DNA from: Marinobacter sp.
Lineage (GTDB): Bacteria; Pseudomonadota; Gammaproteobacteria; Pseudomonadales; Oleiphilaceae
Reading direction: 5' to 3'
DNA length: 50,122 nt
Assembly: GCF_014859525.1 (NCBI RefSeq)
Contig: NZ_JACUUB010000014.1
Location: 1-50,122 of the forward strand
Shown: one piece after another, positions 8,029 to 15,391 of the stretch
Layout of the letters: each line of letters opens with the position of its first letter
Position numbering within the stretch: the first letter of the stretch is position 1
Program-made: the position numbers and the translations under genes
The notes under the pieces: generated by a model
Database searches by the model: none
What the model was told of the DNA's origin: nothing
Seen by the model: the letters and a program-made list of their open reading frames with translations, nothing else

Positions 8029-8664
8029 TCAGGCAAACACGGACGTGATCGCACCGGAAGCATCGTTCTGCATCGCGAAGACACTCTGGTAGAGTTCGCT
8101 GGCCTGCCGGCCACTGGCGGTCTGCCCGACCGGGTCAGACCCGGCCGCTGGCGAATCCGATTGTTCGTTATCGTCGCCGGCCGCCAGTTCAGACTGTGCC
8201 TGCAACATGGTTTGCATGGCCTGAGCAGCCACTGCCCGGTCCTGTGCCGAAGGTTGCGCTGGCGCCATGGCTGCAGCACGCACAATGCGCATTTTTTCGA
8301 TGGTTGCTTGAGGGTCACCGGCCACCGGCGCAACGTCGATGGGCACTTCACCACCTACCGCGTACTGGGCACCGTCAGGCCCCCGCTGAAAGGTGAATGA
8401 CATGGCTCCGGCGTATTGCCCGCCAACAGCCTGGTGCGCTGCTTCATGGGCCCGGACTTCACGGTCCCTCGCCTTGAGTTCCGCGAGCTGCTTGAGTTGC
8501 GCTTCGTCAAGCCCTTGAGGGTTCGAGCGGGCATCCTTGTCCTGGTTGTCGGCGAAGCCTGTCTCTGGCGCGGCGTCCTCCGCAGAGGAAACCGTACTGG
8601 AAACGGTGGGTGAAGCCCCCGAGACGACAGGAAAAATTGCAGGAATAGAGGAAGAAACGTTCAC
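8029..8664 (-). CDS. SprA-related putative metalloprotease (CJM1_0395-type)
   Basis: The 211-residue product has a low-complexity N-terminal third rich in S, A, P and V, followed by a conserved core: LAELKARDREVRAHEAAH, then GGQYAGAMSFTFQRGPDG and YAVGGEVPID. The HEAAH at residues 73-77 is an HExxH zinc-binding pattern, and together these motifs match the SprA-related family, annotated as putative metalloproteases of unknown substrate. The C-terminus is Q/A-rich. Translation starts at GTG 8664 with a weak Shine-Dalgarno, 17 bases after the stop of the rod-like gene upstream, so the two are probably co-expressed. There is no signal peptide or membrane helix. The identity of the third zinc ligand is not clear. 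Confidence 0.75.
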   Translation of the reverse strand: MNVSSSIPAIFPVVSGASPTVSSTVSSAEDAAPETGFADNQDKDARSNPQGLDEAQLKQLAELKARDREVRAHEAAHQAVGGQYAGAMSFTFQRGPDGAQYAVGGEVPIDVAPVAGDPQATIEKMRIVRAAAMAPAQPSAQDRAVAAQAMQTMLQAQSELAAGDDNEQSDSPAAGSDPVGQTASGRQASELYQSVFAMQNDASGAITSVFA

Positions 8665-8681
8665 GGTGCCAGCGAGGCCGC

Positions 8682-8942
8682 TCAGGCGCGGATGTCCAGC
8701 AGAGTACCGAGGGTTTCATCGGCCGTTTTGACCACTTGGGCAGAGGCTTCAACGCTGCGCTCGTACAAAATCATGTCAATCATCGGCTCAGCCAAATTGC
8801 CAACGCCAGCGGCTGTGCCCTGCGGACCATCAACACCACCCCGGGCAATTTTTTTGGCGGCATTTTCGATACCGGCCATACCGCTCTGGATGCCTTGCAC
8901 ACCCACAGACAGGCTGTTGTTAATCATGCCGAAGCTTCCCAT
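8682..8942 (-). CDS. Mini flagellar-rod/hook-like protein
   Basis: The product has 86 residues. Its N-terminal part (MINNSLSVGVQGIQSGMAGIENAAKKIARGG) resembles the N-terminal helix of flagellar rod and hook proteins. Its C-terminal part (MIDMILYERSVEASAQVVKTADETLGTLLDI) closely resembles their conserved C-terminal helix, usually EANAKVIKTADEMLGTLL-like. The large middle domain of FlgG/FlgE-type proteins is missing. It is therefore a minimal coiled-coil pair of the axial-protein ends, away from any flagellar operon. The ATG at 8942 has no clear Shine-Dalgarno. A second ATG at 8927 has GGGAAG upstream and may be the true start. It sits after bioD and before the HExxH gene, as a similar small gene does in Pseudomonas (recalled). 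Function unknown. Confidence 0.75.
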   Translation of the reverse strand: MGSFGMINNSLSVGVQGIQSGMAGIENAAKKIARGGVDGPQGTAAGVGNLAEPMIDMILYERSVEASAQVVKTADETLGTLLDIRA

Positions 8943-8977
8943 GACAAAACATTGACTCTATTTACTCACAAACCTGG

Positions 8978-9682
8978 TCAAATTTCAATCAAAGGCTTGA
9001 TATTGAGGAACGGAGCCAAGCTCCCGGGTAACCGGTCTGTTGCCGTGGAGTCTATCCAGGGCAACACGCCAAGACACGCCGCACCCAGGTGTGTACTGAG
9101 GTAGTTCAGGGTTTCCTGCTCGCAGTCCATGGATTCGGATTGGGGGTGATTGGCAACCCAACCGGCCAGAAACAGGCCATCGGCGCGAATGGCTTCGGCA
9201 GTGAGCATCGCGTGGTTAATGCAGCCCAGCTTGAGAGGTACCACCAGAATCACATCCAGCCCCAGCTCTCGGGGGACCGCAGAATAGGTTTCCCGATCGT
9301 TCAGGGGGACTCGCCAGCCACCCGCACCCTCAATCAACATTAGGTCCGCCGGGCGAATCTGGAGACCGCGACAAAAGCCGATGAGGCGTTGGGCACTGAG
9401 ACTCTTACCGGCCTGTTGCGCGGCCACATGGGGGGCGATGGCCGGCTCGAAGGCAATCGGGTTAATCGAATCGTAAGCGAGCTCTTCGGTGATAGCAGCC
9501 TGCAGCATCAATGCGTCTTCATTTCGCAGCCCTTCGTCGGTTTTGTCGCAGCCCGAGGCAATCGGTTTCATAGCGATGGTGCGCTTACCCGCGGCTTTTG
9601 CCGCCTCCAGAATCGCCGCAGCGGCAATGGTTTTGCCCACGCCAGTGTCAGTGCCGGTCACGAAAAACGTTTTCTTTGCCAT
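8978..9682 (-). CDS. bioD: Dethiobiotin synthetase
   Basis: BioD closes the ureido ring of dethiobiotin from 7,8-diaminopelargonic acid, CO2 and ATP, the step before BioB. The product has 234 residues from the ATG at 9682 (MAKKTFFVTG). The P-loop GTDTGVGKT (residues 10-18) and the KPIASGCD and IEGAGGWRVPL motifs are all visible. A longer in-frame start at 9718 would overlap bioC by 22 bases and adds residues not found in the family, so I prefer 9682, which has AGGA upstream. It follows bioC by 14 bases and is the last biotin gene of the operon. Confidence 0.95.
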   Translation of the reverse strand: MAKKTFFVTGTDTGVGKTIAAAAILEAAKAAGKRTIAMKPIASGCDKTDEGLRNEDALMLQAAITEELAYDSINPIAFEPAIAPHVAAQQAGKSLSAQRLIGFCRGLQIRPADLMLIEGAGGWRVPLNDRETYSAVPRELGLDVILVVPLKLGCINHAMLTAEAIRADGLFLAGWVANHPQSESMDCEQETLNYLSTHLGAACLGVLPWIDSTATDRLPGSLAPFLNIKPLIEI

Positions 9683-9696
9683 CTCAGTCGTCCTGT

Positions 9697-10524
9697 TCAA
9701 GGTGCAGGCTTGCACCAATACAACCAGCCCGCTTTGTAAGTCGCCAGGTATTGGTGATCACCGCCATGAGGATAGGCCCGGCACATCGCCCGAAAACGGC
9801 CCGGCGCCGTTACCGTCCGACGCCTTTCCTCGCCCTTGAACACCGCTCCCAGATGCTTGAGCTCCCGATTCAGTGCCATTGGCGAGTCATAGGGCAACAC
9901 GATAACGCCCTCCTCAAGCCCTGAACCGGGCAGAGTATCTGCCGTCAGAGCTCGCCAATGTTTGTGTGTGACGAACCGGTTAACATGAGCCTGCCCCGGA
10001 TCGGCCTTTGCCCAAGCCTGCTTGAGCTCCCGCAAGGTGCCATCCAGCAAGGTAGAAACAGCCAAAAAACCACCGGGTTTCATCACTCTCCGGCACTCTG
10101 CAAGAACAACTTCGGGGCGTGGACTCCACTGAATCATCAGGTTACTGAAAATCAGATCAACACTCTGATCCGCCAACGGTAATTGCTCGGCGTCAGCGTT
10201 GAGCCAAGTCACCGCATCTGAGCCTGCGGTTTTAGCCTGAGCCAGCATTCCCGGTGCCAGATCGGCGCCGGTGATCCCAGCATCCGGATACCTTTCCGCA
10301 AGCTTGCGAGTAAACCAGCCTGTACCGCAACCCAGGTCAAGCACAATGCCGTGGTTTAGCTCAGCCGGAATGCGCGCCAACATCGTGTCGCCCATACTTT
10401 TTTGCAAGCGGGATGCGCTGTCGTAAGTACAGGAAGCGCCGCCAAAGCCCCGGGCAATAGACTGCTTGGACCCTGTGCCACCTTCTGCACCATTGATCGC
10501 CATCAGGTCCTCAAACACACTCAT
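9697..10524 (-). CDS. bioC: Malonyl-ACP O-methyltransferase BioC
   Basis: BioC methylates malonyl-ACP so that fatty acid synthase can build the pimeloyl chain of biotin. The 275-residue product has the SAM-binding motif VLDLGCGTGWFTRKLAERYP and downstream class I methyltransferase motifs (LNADAEQLPLADQSVDLIFSN). The N-terminal segment with ARGFGGASCTYDSAS is the usual BioC lead-in. Its ATG overlaps the bioF stop (ATGA), so translation is coupled. In Pseudomonas bioH commonly lies between bioF and bioC. Here that gene is absent, and the enzyme that removes the methyl ester must be encoded elsewhere. Confidence 0.95.
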   Translation of the reverse strand: MSVFEDLMAINGAEGGTGSKQSIARGFGGASCTYDSASRLQKSMGDTMLARIPAELNHGIVLDLGCGTGWFTRKLAERYPDAGITGADLAPGMLAQAKTAGSDAVTWLNADAEQLPLADQSVDLIFSNLMIQWSPRPEVVLAECRRVMKPGGFLAVSTLLDGTLRELKQAWAKADPGQAHVNRFVTHKHWRALTADTLPGSGLEEGVIVLPYDSPMALNRELKHLGAVFKGEERRRTVTAPGRFRAMCRAYPHGGDHQYLATYKAGWLYWCKPAP

Positions 10525-11708
10525 GCCAATGCCACCGGCGGAAACTCTCTACCCGAAAGCAATTCCCGACTTTGCGCCAGAGCCACCAGCAGCTGATCCA
10601 CCTGCTCACAAGTATGGGCAGCGCTCAACGTCACTCTCAATCTTGCTTCACCTGCCGGTACGGTCGGCGGCCGGATCGCGGTCACCAGAATCCCATGCTG
10701 TTCAAGAGCCTGGCTCAGCGCCAGCGCCTCCTGATTGCCACCCACCATGATCGGCTGAATCGGCGACTGGGATGGCATCAGCTCATAGCCAAGCTGCTCG
10801 GCTCCGGCACGAAAACGAGCAATCAACTCACGCAAATGCTCGCGCCGCGACTCCTCGGCCTCAATAAGGTCCAGACTCACACAGGTCGCCGCCGCCAATG
10901 CAGGCGGCATTGCCGTGGTATAAATATAGGTTCGGGCCTTCTGCACCAGATAATCCATCAACACCGCAGGCCCGGCCACAAACGCACCACTGGTACCCAC
11001 CGCCTTACCCAGGGTACCAATCAACACCGGCACGTCGTCTTCCGACAAACCGGCCTCCAGAACACTGCCCCGGCCCTGCGGACCACACACCCCGACACCG
11101 TGGGCATCATCCACCACCAGCAGCGCGTCATGGGCTTTGCAGACCCGAGCCAATGCCTTCAGCGGCGCCACATCGCCATCCATACTGAACACCCCGTCTG
11201 TCACCACCAATTTGTGGCCCGAGGTCTCCGCCAGCATCGACTCTAACGCAGCAACGTCGCCATGGGCGTAACGCCGAACGCGCGCCCGGCTCAGAATGCA
11301 GCCATCAATAATCGAAGCATGATTAAGCCGGTCAGAAAAAATCGTATCCCCACGCCCCGCCAGCGCCGAAATCACACCCATATTGGCCATGTACCCGGTG
11401 GAGAAAAACAACGCCGCACTGCGCCGGGTAAAGTCCGCCAGGCGCTGCTCCAATTGGTGATGGGACTGATGGTGACCACAGACGAGATGCGACGCCGCAC
11501 CGCCAAGCCCGGTTTCCGGCAGGGCATGGGTCAGGGCGTCGATATTGTCTGGGTGATTGGCGAGGCCGAGATAATCATTACTGCAGAACGACAACAGCGG
11601 CTTGCCATCCGCGATCAGCTCCGGCTGCTGGGGGCCGGATACCAGCCGACGGGTCCGGTAGAGGCCGGCCTGTTTCCGTTGTTCAATTTCGTGGGCAAAA
11701 TCGCGCAT
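10521..11708 (-). CDS. bioF: 8-amino-7-oxononanoate synthase
   Basis: BioF is the PLP enzyme that condenses pimeloyl-ACP (or -CoA) with alanine. The 395-residue product carries the family landmarks SNDYLGLANHP, DRLNHASIIDG, VVDDAHGVGVCGPQGRG and IGTLGKAVGTSGAFVAG, the last holding the PLP-binding lysine. I chose the ATG at 11708 (MRDFAHEIEQ). A GTG nine bases upstream is possible, and neither has a strong Shine-Dalgarno, so translation may depend on read-through mRNA from bioB. The gene is separated from bioB by about 180 bases containing a long inverted repeat. Confidence 0.95.
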   Translation of the reverse strand: MRDFAHEIEQRKQAGLYRTRRLVSGPQQPELIADGKPLLSFCSNDYLGLANHPDNIDALTHALPETGLGGAASHLVCGHHQSHHQLEQRLADFTRRSAALFFSTGYMANMGVISALAGRGDTIFSDRLNHASIIDGCILSRARVRRYAHGDVAALESMLAETSGHKLVVTDGVFSMDGDVAPLKALARVCKAHDALLVVDDAHGVGVCGPQGRGSVLEAGLSEDDVPVLIGTLGKAVGTSGAFVAGPAVLMDYLVQKARTYIYTTAMPPALAAATCVSLDLIEAEESRREHLRELIARFRAGAEQLGYELMPSQSPIQPIMVGGNQEALALSQALEQHGILVTAIRPPTVPAGEARLRVTLSAAHTCEQVDQLLVALAQSRELLSGREFPPVALA

Positions 11709-11761
11709 TTGAAACACCGGCTACCCGATCAATGGTACCTGAAAACCCTGCCTGCGTTGGC

Positions 11762-11871
11762 GTGGAGGCCGAGGCGTGCCTTCCAGGACTGTTGAGGGCC
11801 AAGGACGGCCCGAAACAAGCGCACATGGATGTGCTCGTAGCGTGTCCTGGAAGGCACGCCTCGGTCTCCAC
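11762..11871. repeat. 110-bp composite inverted-repeat element between bioB and bioF
   Basis: The two outer 28-base arms (11762-11789 and 11844-11871) are complementary except for one position (11768 against 11865). Each contains the core GGCGTGCCTTCCAGGAC or its complement. Inside lie two more dyads: GGGCC-N6-GGCCC (11796-11811) and GCACAT-GG-ATGTGC (11821-11834). The element begins 17 bases after the bioB stop. As RNA it would fold into a long stem carrying two hairpins. The structure resembles dispersed REP- or MITE-like palindromic repeats, but no second copy occurs in this window, so its family status is inferred. Confidence 0.85.
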
Positions 11872-11888
11872 ATGCACCCTTTACACGA

Positions 11889-12947
11889 TCAGGCTGATTC
11901 TCGAGTGGCGTCATAGAACATATGCTTGGTCGCCTCATACTCGACGGCGTCTGCCAGCACTTCCTCTTCCTGAGCCTCGGTCGCACACTGCTCCCGCTGC
12001 TCAGGCCGAATACCCAGCTTGGCAAACAACTGCATATCCGCATCCGCTTCCGGGTTCGACGTGGTCAGCAGCTTCTCGCCATAGAAAATCGAATTGGCCC
12101 CGGCGAAGAAACACAAAGCCTGCATCTGCTCGTTCATCTGCTCCCGCCCGGCAGACAATCGCACATGAGACGCCGGCATCATAATCCGAGCCACCGCCAG
12201 CGTCCGGATGAAATCAAACGGTTCCAGGTCCTCAACATTCTCAAGTGGCGTACCCTTAACCTTCACCAGCATATTCACCGGCACACTCTCCGGATGCTGC
12301 GGCAGATTGGCCAGCTGCACCAACAGACCCACCCGGTCATCTTCGTCTTCGCCCATGCCCATAATGCCGCCACAGCACACCTTCATACCCGCCTTACGCA
12401 CGTTATCCAGAGTATCCAGACGATCCTGATAGGTGCGTGTGGTGATGATGTGGCTATAATACTTCTCCGAGGTGTCCAGATTGTGGTTGTAGTAATCAAG
12501 CCCGGCGCTTGCCAACTCTTGCGCGTCCTCTTCCTTCAGCATGCCCAGAGTCATACAGGTTTCCATGCCCAGCGACTTCACCTGCTTGACCATGTCCAGC
12601 ACGTACGGCATATCCTTTTTTGAAGGACTGCGCCAGGCAGCGCCCATACAGAACCGCGACGCACCTTTGTCTTTCGCTGCGCGGGCTTCCGCCACCACCT
12701 TCTCAATTTCCAGCAGCTTTTCCTTCTCCAGACCGGTGTTGTAATGGCCGCTCTGAGGGCAATACTTGCAGTCCTCCGGGCAGGCACCGGTCTTGATGGA
12801 CAACAGAGTGCTGACCTGTACTTCATTCGGATCAAAATGCTCACGGTGAATCGTTTGAGCCCGAAACAAAAGATCATTGAAGGGAAGGTTAAACAGATCC
12901 CTGGCTTCCTGAAGTGTCCAGTCGTGACGCAGTGCTGTGGCGGTCAT
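11889..12947 (-). CDS. bioB: Biotin synthase
   Basis: BioB is the radical-SAM enzyme that inserts sulfur into dethiobiotin, the last step of biotin synthesis. The 352-residue product has the radical-SAM cluster motif [13 protein letters not shown] (CxxxCxxC), the RFCMGAAWR segment, YNHNLDTS, and the [10 protein letters not shown] and RLSAGRE motifs that hold ligands of the auxiliary FeS cluster and substrate. The start ATG at 12947 has AGGA about 10 bases upstream. It is the first gene of the biotin operon, with a clear promoter and two BirA-type operators directly upstream in the divergent region shared with comF. Confidence 0.97.
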   Translation of the reverse strand: MTATALRHDWTLQEARDLFNLPFNDLLFRAQTIHREHFDPNEVQVSTLLSIKTGACPEDCKYCPQSGHYNTGLEKEKLLEIEKVVAEARAAKDKGASRFCMGAAWRSPSKKDMPYVLDMVKQVKSLGMETCMTLGMLKEEDAQELASAGLDYYNHNLDTSEKYYSHIITTRTYQDRLDTLDNVRKAGMKVCCGGIMGMGEDEDDRVGLLVQLANLPQHPESVPVNMLVKVKGTPLENVEDLEPFDFIRTLAVARIMMPASHVRLSAGREQMNEQMQALCFFAGANSIFYGEKLLTTSNPEADADMQLFAKLGIRPEQREQCATEAQEEEVLADAVEYEATKHMFYDATRESA

Positions 12948-12956
12948 GGCAAAGTC

Positions 12957-12988
12957 CTGTTAACCTTCGCGAGGTTTTTGGTTTACGG
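12957..12988. promoter_or_regulatory. BirA-type biotin operator 1
   Basis: TGTTAACC (12958-12965), a 14-base spacer, and GGTTTACG (12980-12987) match the known BirA operator form TTGTTAACC-N14/15-GGTTAACAA at 14 of the 16 core positions. It lies between the predicted bioB transcription start and the bioB start codon, so BirA-biotinyl-AMP would block early transcription or translation. Confidence 0.85.
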
Positions 12989-12998
12989 ATAAACCGAG

Positions 12999-13026
12999 AT
13001 GATAAACGGACTGAATTCTCTGTCAA
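12999..13026 (-). promoter_or_regulatory. bioB promoter
   Basis: On the minus strand TTGACA (13021-13026) and TATCAT (12999-13004) are separated by 16 bases. The -35 hexamer is part of BirA operator 2, and the -10 hexamer overlaps the comF start codon on the other strand. Confidence 0.75.
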
Positions 13027-13727
13027 CCTTCATTAAACGAAAGGTTAACAGCGCCAACAAAGGCGGTCGCTGCGTGACCTGCCTCTCGCCGCACAGCCTT
13101 CAGGGCCTTTGCCTGGGTTGCCGGGGCGATTTGCCCATCAACCGCTGGCACTGCCACACGTGCGCCCTACCCCTTGCCTTTGCTCTGCCTAACATGCGCT
13201 GCGGCGAATGCCAGACTGCGCCTCCACCCTTTACCAGATCTTTGATCCCCTGGCGCTACCAGTTTCCGGTCGACGGCATGATTCGCCGTTACAAGTACCA
13301 CGGTCATCGCAAGTTTGCGCGGCCACTACTGACCGATTTCAGTGAATTTCTGGCACAGCAACTGCAGCCCGAGGATCGGCCAGATTTACTTATCCCTGCG
13401 CCCATGCATTGGCTGCGAAGATGGCAGCGGGGCTTCAATCAGGCTCAAGACATTGCAGAATTTGTTGGCACCCGGCTGGACATCCCGGTAGCGGCGCACG
13501 CTGTTCGACGAAAGCGTAGAGCGAGCACCCAGCGAGGGCTATCCCGGGCAGGCCGGCTGGCCAATCTGGCCGACGTGTTTCAAGTATGTGAAGCCATGCC
13601 CGAGCGGGTTGCTATTATTGATGACGTGGTCACAACCGGCGCGACGGTTCGGGTGCTCAGCCGCGCACTGGCTGAAGCCGGCGCCCGTGACATTCAGGTA
13701 TGGGCACTTGCCCGAACGCCCGGTTAA
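12999..13727 (+). CDS. comF: ComF/GntX family phosphoribosyltransferase-like protein
   Basis: ComF-family proteins carry an N-terminal zinc ribbon and a type I phosphoribosyltransferase fold. They are linked to DNA uptake in competent bacteria and, as GntX/YhgH, to use of DNA as nutrient. The 242-residue product shows four CxxC-type pairs in the first 70 residues (CVTC, CLGC, CHTC, CGEC) and the PRPP-binding loop VAIIDDVVTTGATV near the end. The start at 12999 is the only reasonable one, because a later GTG would split the first zinc pair. Its Shine-Dalgarno is weak. The first codons coincide with the bioB promoter and BirA operator 2, so biotin control may also affect comF. The stop overlaps that of the convergent FAD oxidoreductase. 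Confidence 0.9.
   Translation: MINGLNSLSTFIKRKVNSANKGGRCVTCLSPHSLQGLCLGCRGDLPINRWHCHTCALPLAFALPNMRCGECQTAPPPFTRSLIPWRYQFPVDGMIRRYKYHGHRKFARPLLTDFSEFLAQQLQPEDRPDLLIPAPMHWLRRWQRGFNQAQDIAEFVGTRLDIPVAAHAVRRKRRASTQRGLSRAGRLANLADVFQVCEAMPERVAIIDDVVTTGATVRVLSRALAEAGARDIQVWALARTPG
13021..13050. promoter_or_regulatory. BirA-type biotin operator 2
   Basis: TGTCAACC (13021-13028), a 14-base spacer and GGTTAACA (13043-13050) give a near-perfect BirA dyad. Its left half contains the complement of the bioB -35 hexamer, and the whole site lies inside the first 18 codons of comF. Two sites with identical 14-base spacers 63 bases apart make chance unlikely. Confidence 0.85.
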
Positions 13728-14839
13728 CCGTCATCCAGCATCGACCGGACATGCCCGGCCAGAGCCAGACATGACGTCAACCCTGGCGATTCAATGCCAA
13801 ACAGATTAACCAGACCGGCCATACCGTGTTGTGCAGGGCCGTCGATTCGAAAATCGAAGAACGCCCCCTCAGGCCCGGTCAGCTTTGGCCGGATGCCCGC
13901 ATAGGCGGGATTTAGCCGGGACGGATCAAGGCGCGGCCACCACTTCCTGATACTATCGGCAAAAGCGTGAACCCGCTCAGGGTTTACCGTGTAATCCTCT
14001 TCACTTATCCACTCCACATCCGGGCCAAAACGGGCCTGACCGGCCAGATCCAGAGTCAGATGCACACCCAGGCCCCCGGATTCCGGCAGTGGATAGATCA
14101 ATGTATTGAAGGGGTGTTTACCGCTATAACTGAAATAGACGCCCCGTGCCAGCCACTGATCAGGCCTGGCAAAATCCGGCAGGCCCAGCCAGTTGCCGGC
14201 CAGTGCCGGAGCGCCGAGGGCTGCGGCGTTAATGACCTCCTGCGCCTCCAGCACAACCGCCGACGCACCCGCCAGGCTTAGCCGGTGGCCACGTTCGGTA
14301 GATTCCCCCTGCAAGACAGGGCTGTTGAGCACCAGCGTGCCACCGGCATCCTCCAGCTCACCCAACAAAGACAGCATCAGTCCGTGACTATCAATGATGC
14401 CGGTCTCGGCCGACCACAGGCCGCCAGTCGCATTTACTCCAGGAACCCGCTGGCGGAGTGCCCTGGCATCGGCAGGTTCCAGGGCGACGCCATTACGTTC
14501 AGCTTGCTGCCAAATGTTCTCGATCTGATCAACCTGAGCCTGGTCGGTCGCAACAATCCATTTACCACACTTTTGATGGCTGACTTTGTGACTCGCGCAG
14601 TAGTCGTACAGCAAGTGACGACCGCGCACACAGAGCCTGGCCTTGAGCGAACCTTCGGGATAATACAGGCCAGCGTGAATCACTTCGCTGTTACGAGCAG
14701 AGATCCCTTCGCCGAACCGCGGCCCGGCTTCAAGTACCAGCACCTCCCGGCCGGATCTGGCCAGTTCACGACCGATGGCCAGGCCAATCACACCCGCACC
14801 AATCACCACCGTTTGCACGCTGTAGCTTTCTTTACTCAC
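13724..14839 (-). CDS. FAD-dependent oxidoreductase, L-2-hydroxyglutarate dehydrogenase-like
   Basis: This 371-residue member of the DAO/L2HGDH superfamily has an N-terminal dinucleotide-binding motif (VVIGAGVIGLAIGRELA) and the signature RNSEVIHAGLYYPEGSLKARLC, which is characteristic of L-2-hydroxyglutarate oxidases and dehydrogenases. It is shorter than E. coli LhgO (about 420), so the electron acceptor and substrate are not certain, and it could act on another 2-hydroxy acid. Translation begins at GTG 14839 with a weak Shine-Dalgarno. The stop codon TAA shares bases with the comF TAA on the opposite strand (TTAA at 13724-13727), and no terminator separates the convergent genes. Confidence 0.82.
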   Translation of the reverse strand: MSKESYSVQTVVIGAGVIGLAIGRELARSGREVLVLEAGPRFGEGISARNSEVIHAGLYYPEGSLKARLCVRGRHLLYDYCASHKVSHQKCGKWIVATDQAQVDQIENIWQQAERNGVALEPADARALRQRVPGVNATGGLWSAETGIIDSHGLMLSLLGELEDAGGTLVLNSPVLQGESTERGHRLSLAGASAVVLEAQEVINAAALGAPALAGNWLGLPDFARPDQWLARGVYFSYSGKHPFNTLIYPLPESGGLGVHLTLDLAGQARFGPDVEWISEEDYTVNPERVHAFADSIRKWWPRLDPSRLNPAYAGIRPKLTGPEGAFFDFRIDGPAQHGMAGLVNLFGIESPGLTSCLALAGHVRSMLDDG

Positions 14840-14899
14840 GATATCTGACCATTTATTCCTGCCAAACCGGGAAATTACCCTAGATAAGCCCTGACTGCA

Positions 14900-14927
14900 T
14901 TACCTGCACCCTCAGAACCGTTATACT
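14900..14927 (+). promoter_or_regulatory. Candidate promoter of the small membrane protein-srkA run
   Basis: TTACCT (14900-14905) and TATACT (14922-14927) are separated by 16 bases. A start near 14934 would leave too short a leader for the ATG at 14946, which supports the ATG at 14964. Confidence 0.5.
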
Positions 14928-14963
14928 TTACAGGAGCGCAACAGGATGCAGGGAGCTTGGGTT

Positions 14964-15386
14964 ATGTCAGACAGGAAGCAGTTCATAACGGTTATGGTGG
15001 TTGCCGCGCTGTTTGTCAGCTGGATTGGCTGGCGAGGCTTTGAGGTGATCAGCCTGAACAATCAGCTCATGGCCGACACATCGGTCGCCAGCTACCCCTA
15101 CCAACACCGGGTACTTCGGGTTGAGGGAGGCACTGCAGTGATCAGCTCGCTCCGATCCCATTCGGTATCAACACAGCAGGCAGTGTCTGCGGTTTTCCCG
15201 AGCATGCGACACCTCGCCGATACGCATCGGGACTGGCAGAAGGCTGAGCGTGAACTGGCGCAGGTTCAGGCCCGGGCCGGGGATGTAGTGCTGGCAGCAC
15301 CCGGCATTGAACGTATTCGGTGGGAACTGGACGAAAACTGGTACCACCTGCAATTCATGAAATCGAGATACGACACGGCCTTCTGA
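14964..15386 (+). CDS. Small inner-membrane protein of unknown function
   Basis: The 140-residue product has one N-terminal membrane helix (about FITVMVVAALFVSWIGW) and a periplasmic or cytoplasmic soluble part of about 110 residues rich in R, Q and V. It has no cysteine and no motif I recognise. I use the ATG at 14964 (MSDRKQF), with GGGAG eight bases upstream. An in-frame ATG at 14946 is possible but would sit very close to the predicted transcription start. It is followed after five bases by srkA, so the two are probably co-translated. Confidence 0.72.
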   Translation: MSDRKQFITVMVVAALFVSWIGWRGFEVISLNNQLMADTSVASYPYQHRVLRVEGGTAVISSLRSHSVSTQQAVSAVFPSMRHLADTHRDWQKAERELAQVQARAGDVVLAAPGIERIRWELDENWYHLQFMKSRYDTAF

Positions 15387-15391
15387 ACTCT

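Noticed and set aside
11683-12184. Short ORFs crossing the inverted-repeat element between bioB and bioF
   Set aside because: They read through the palindromic arms or antisense to bioB and have no Shine-Dalgarno or family similarity.
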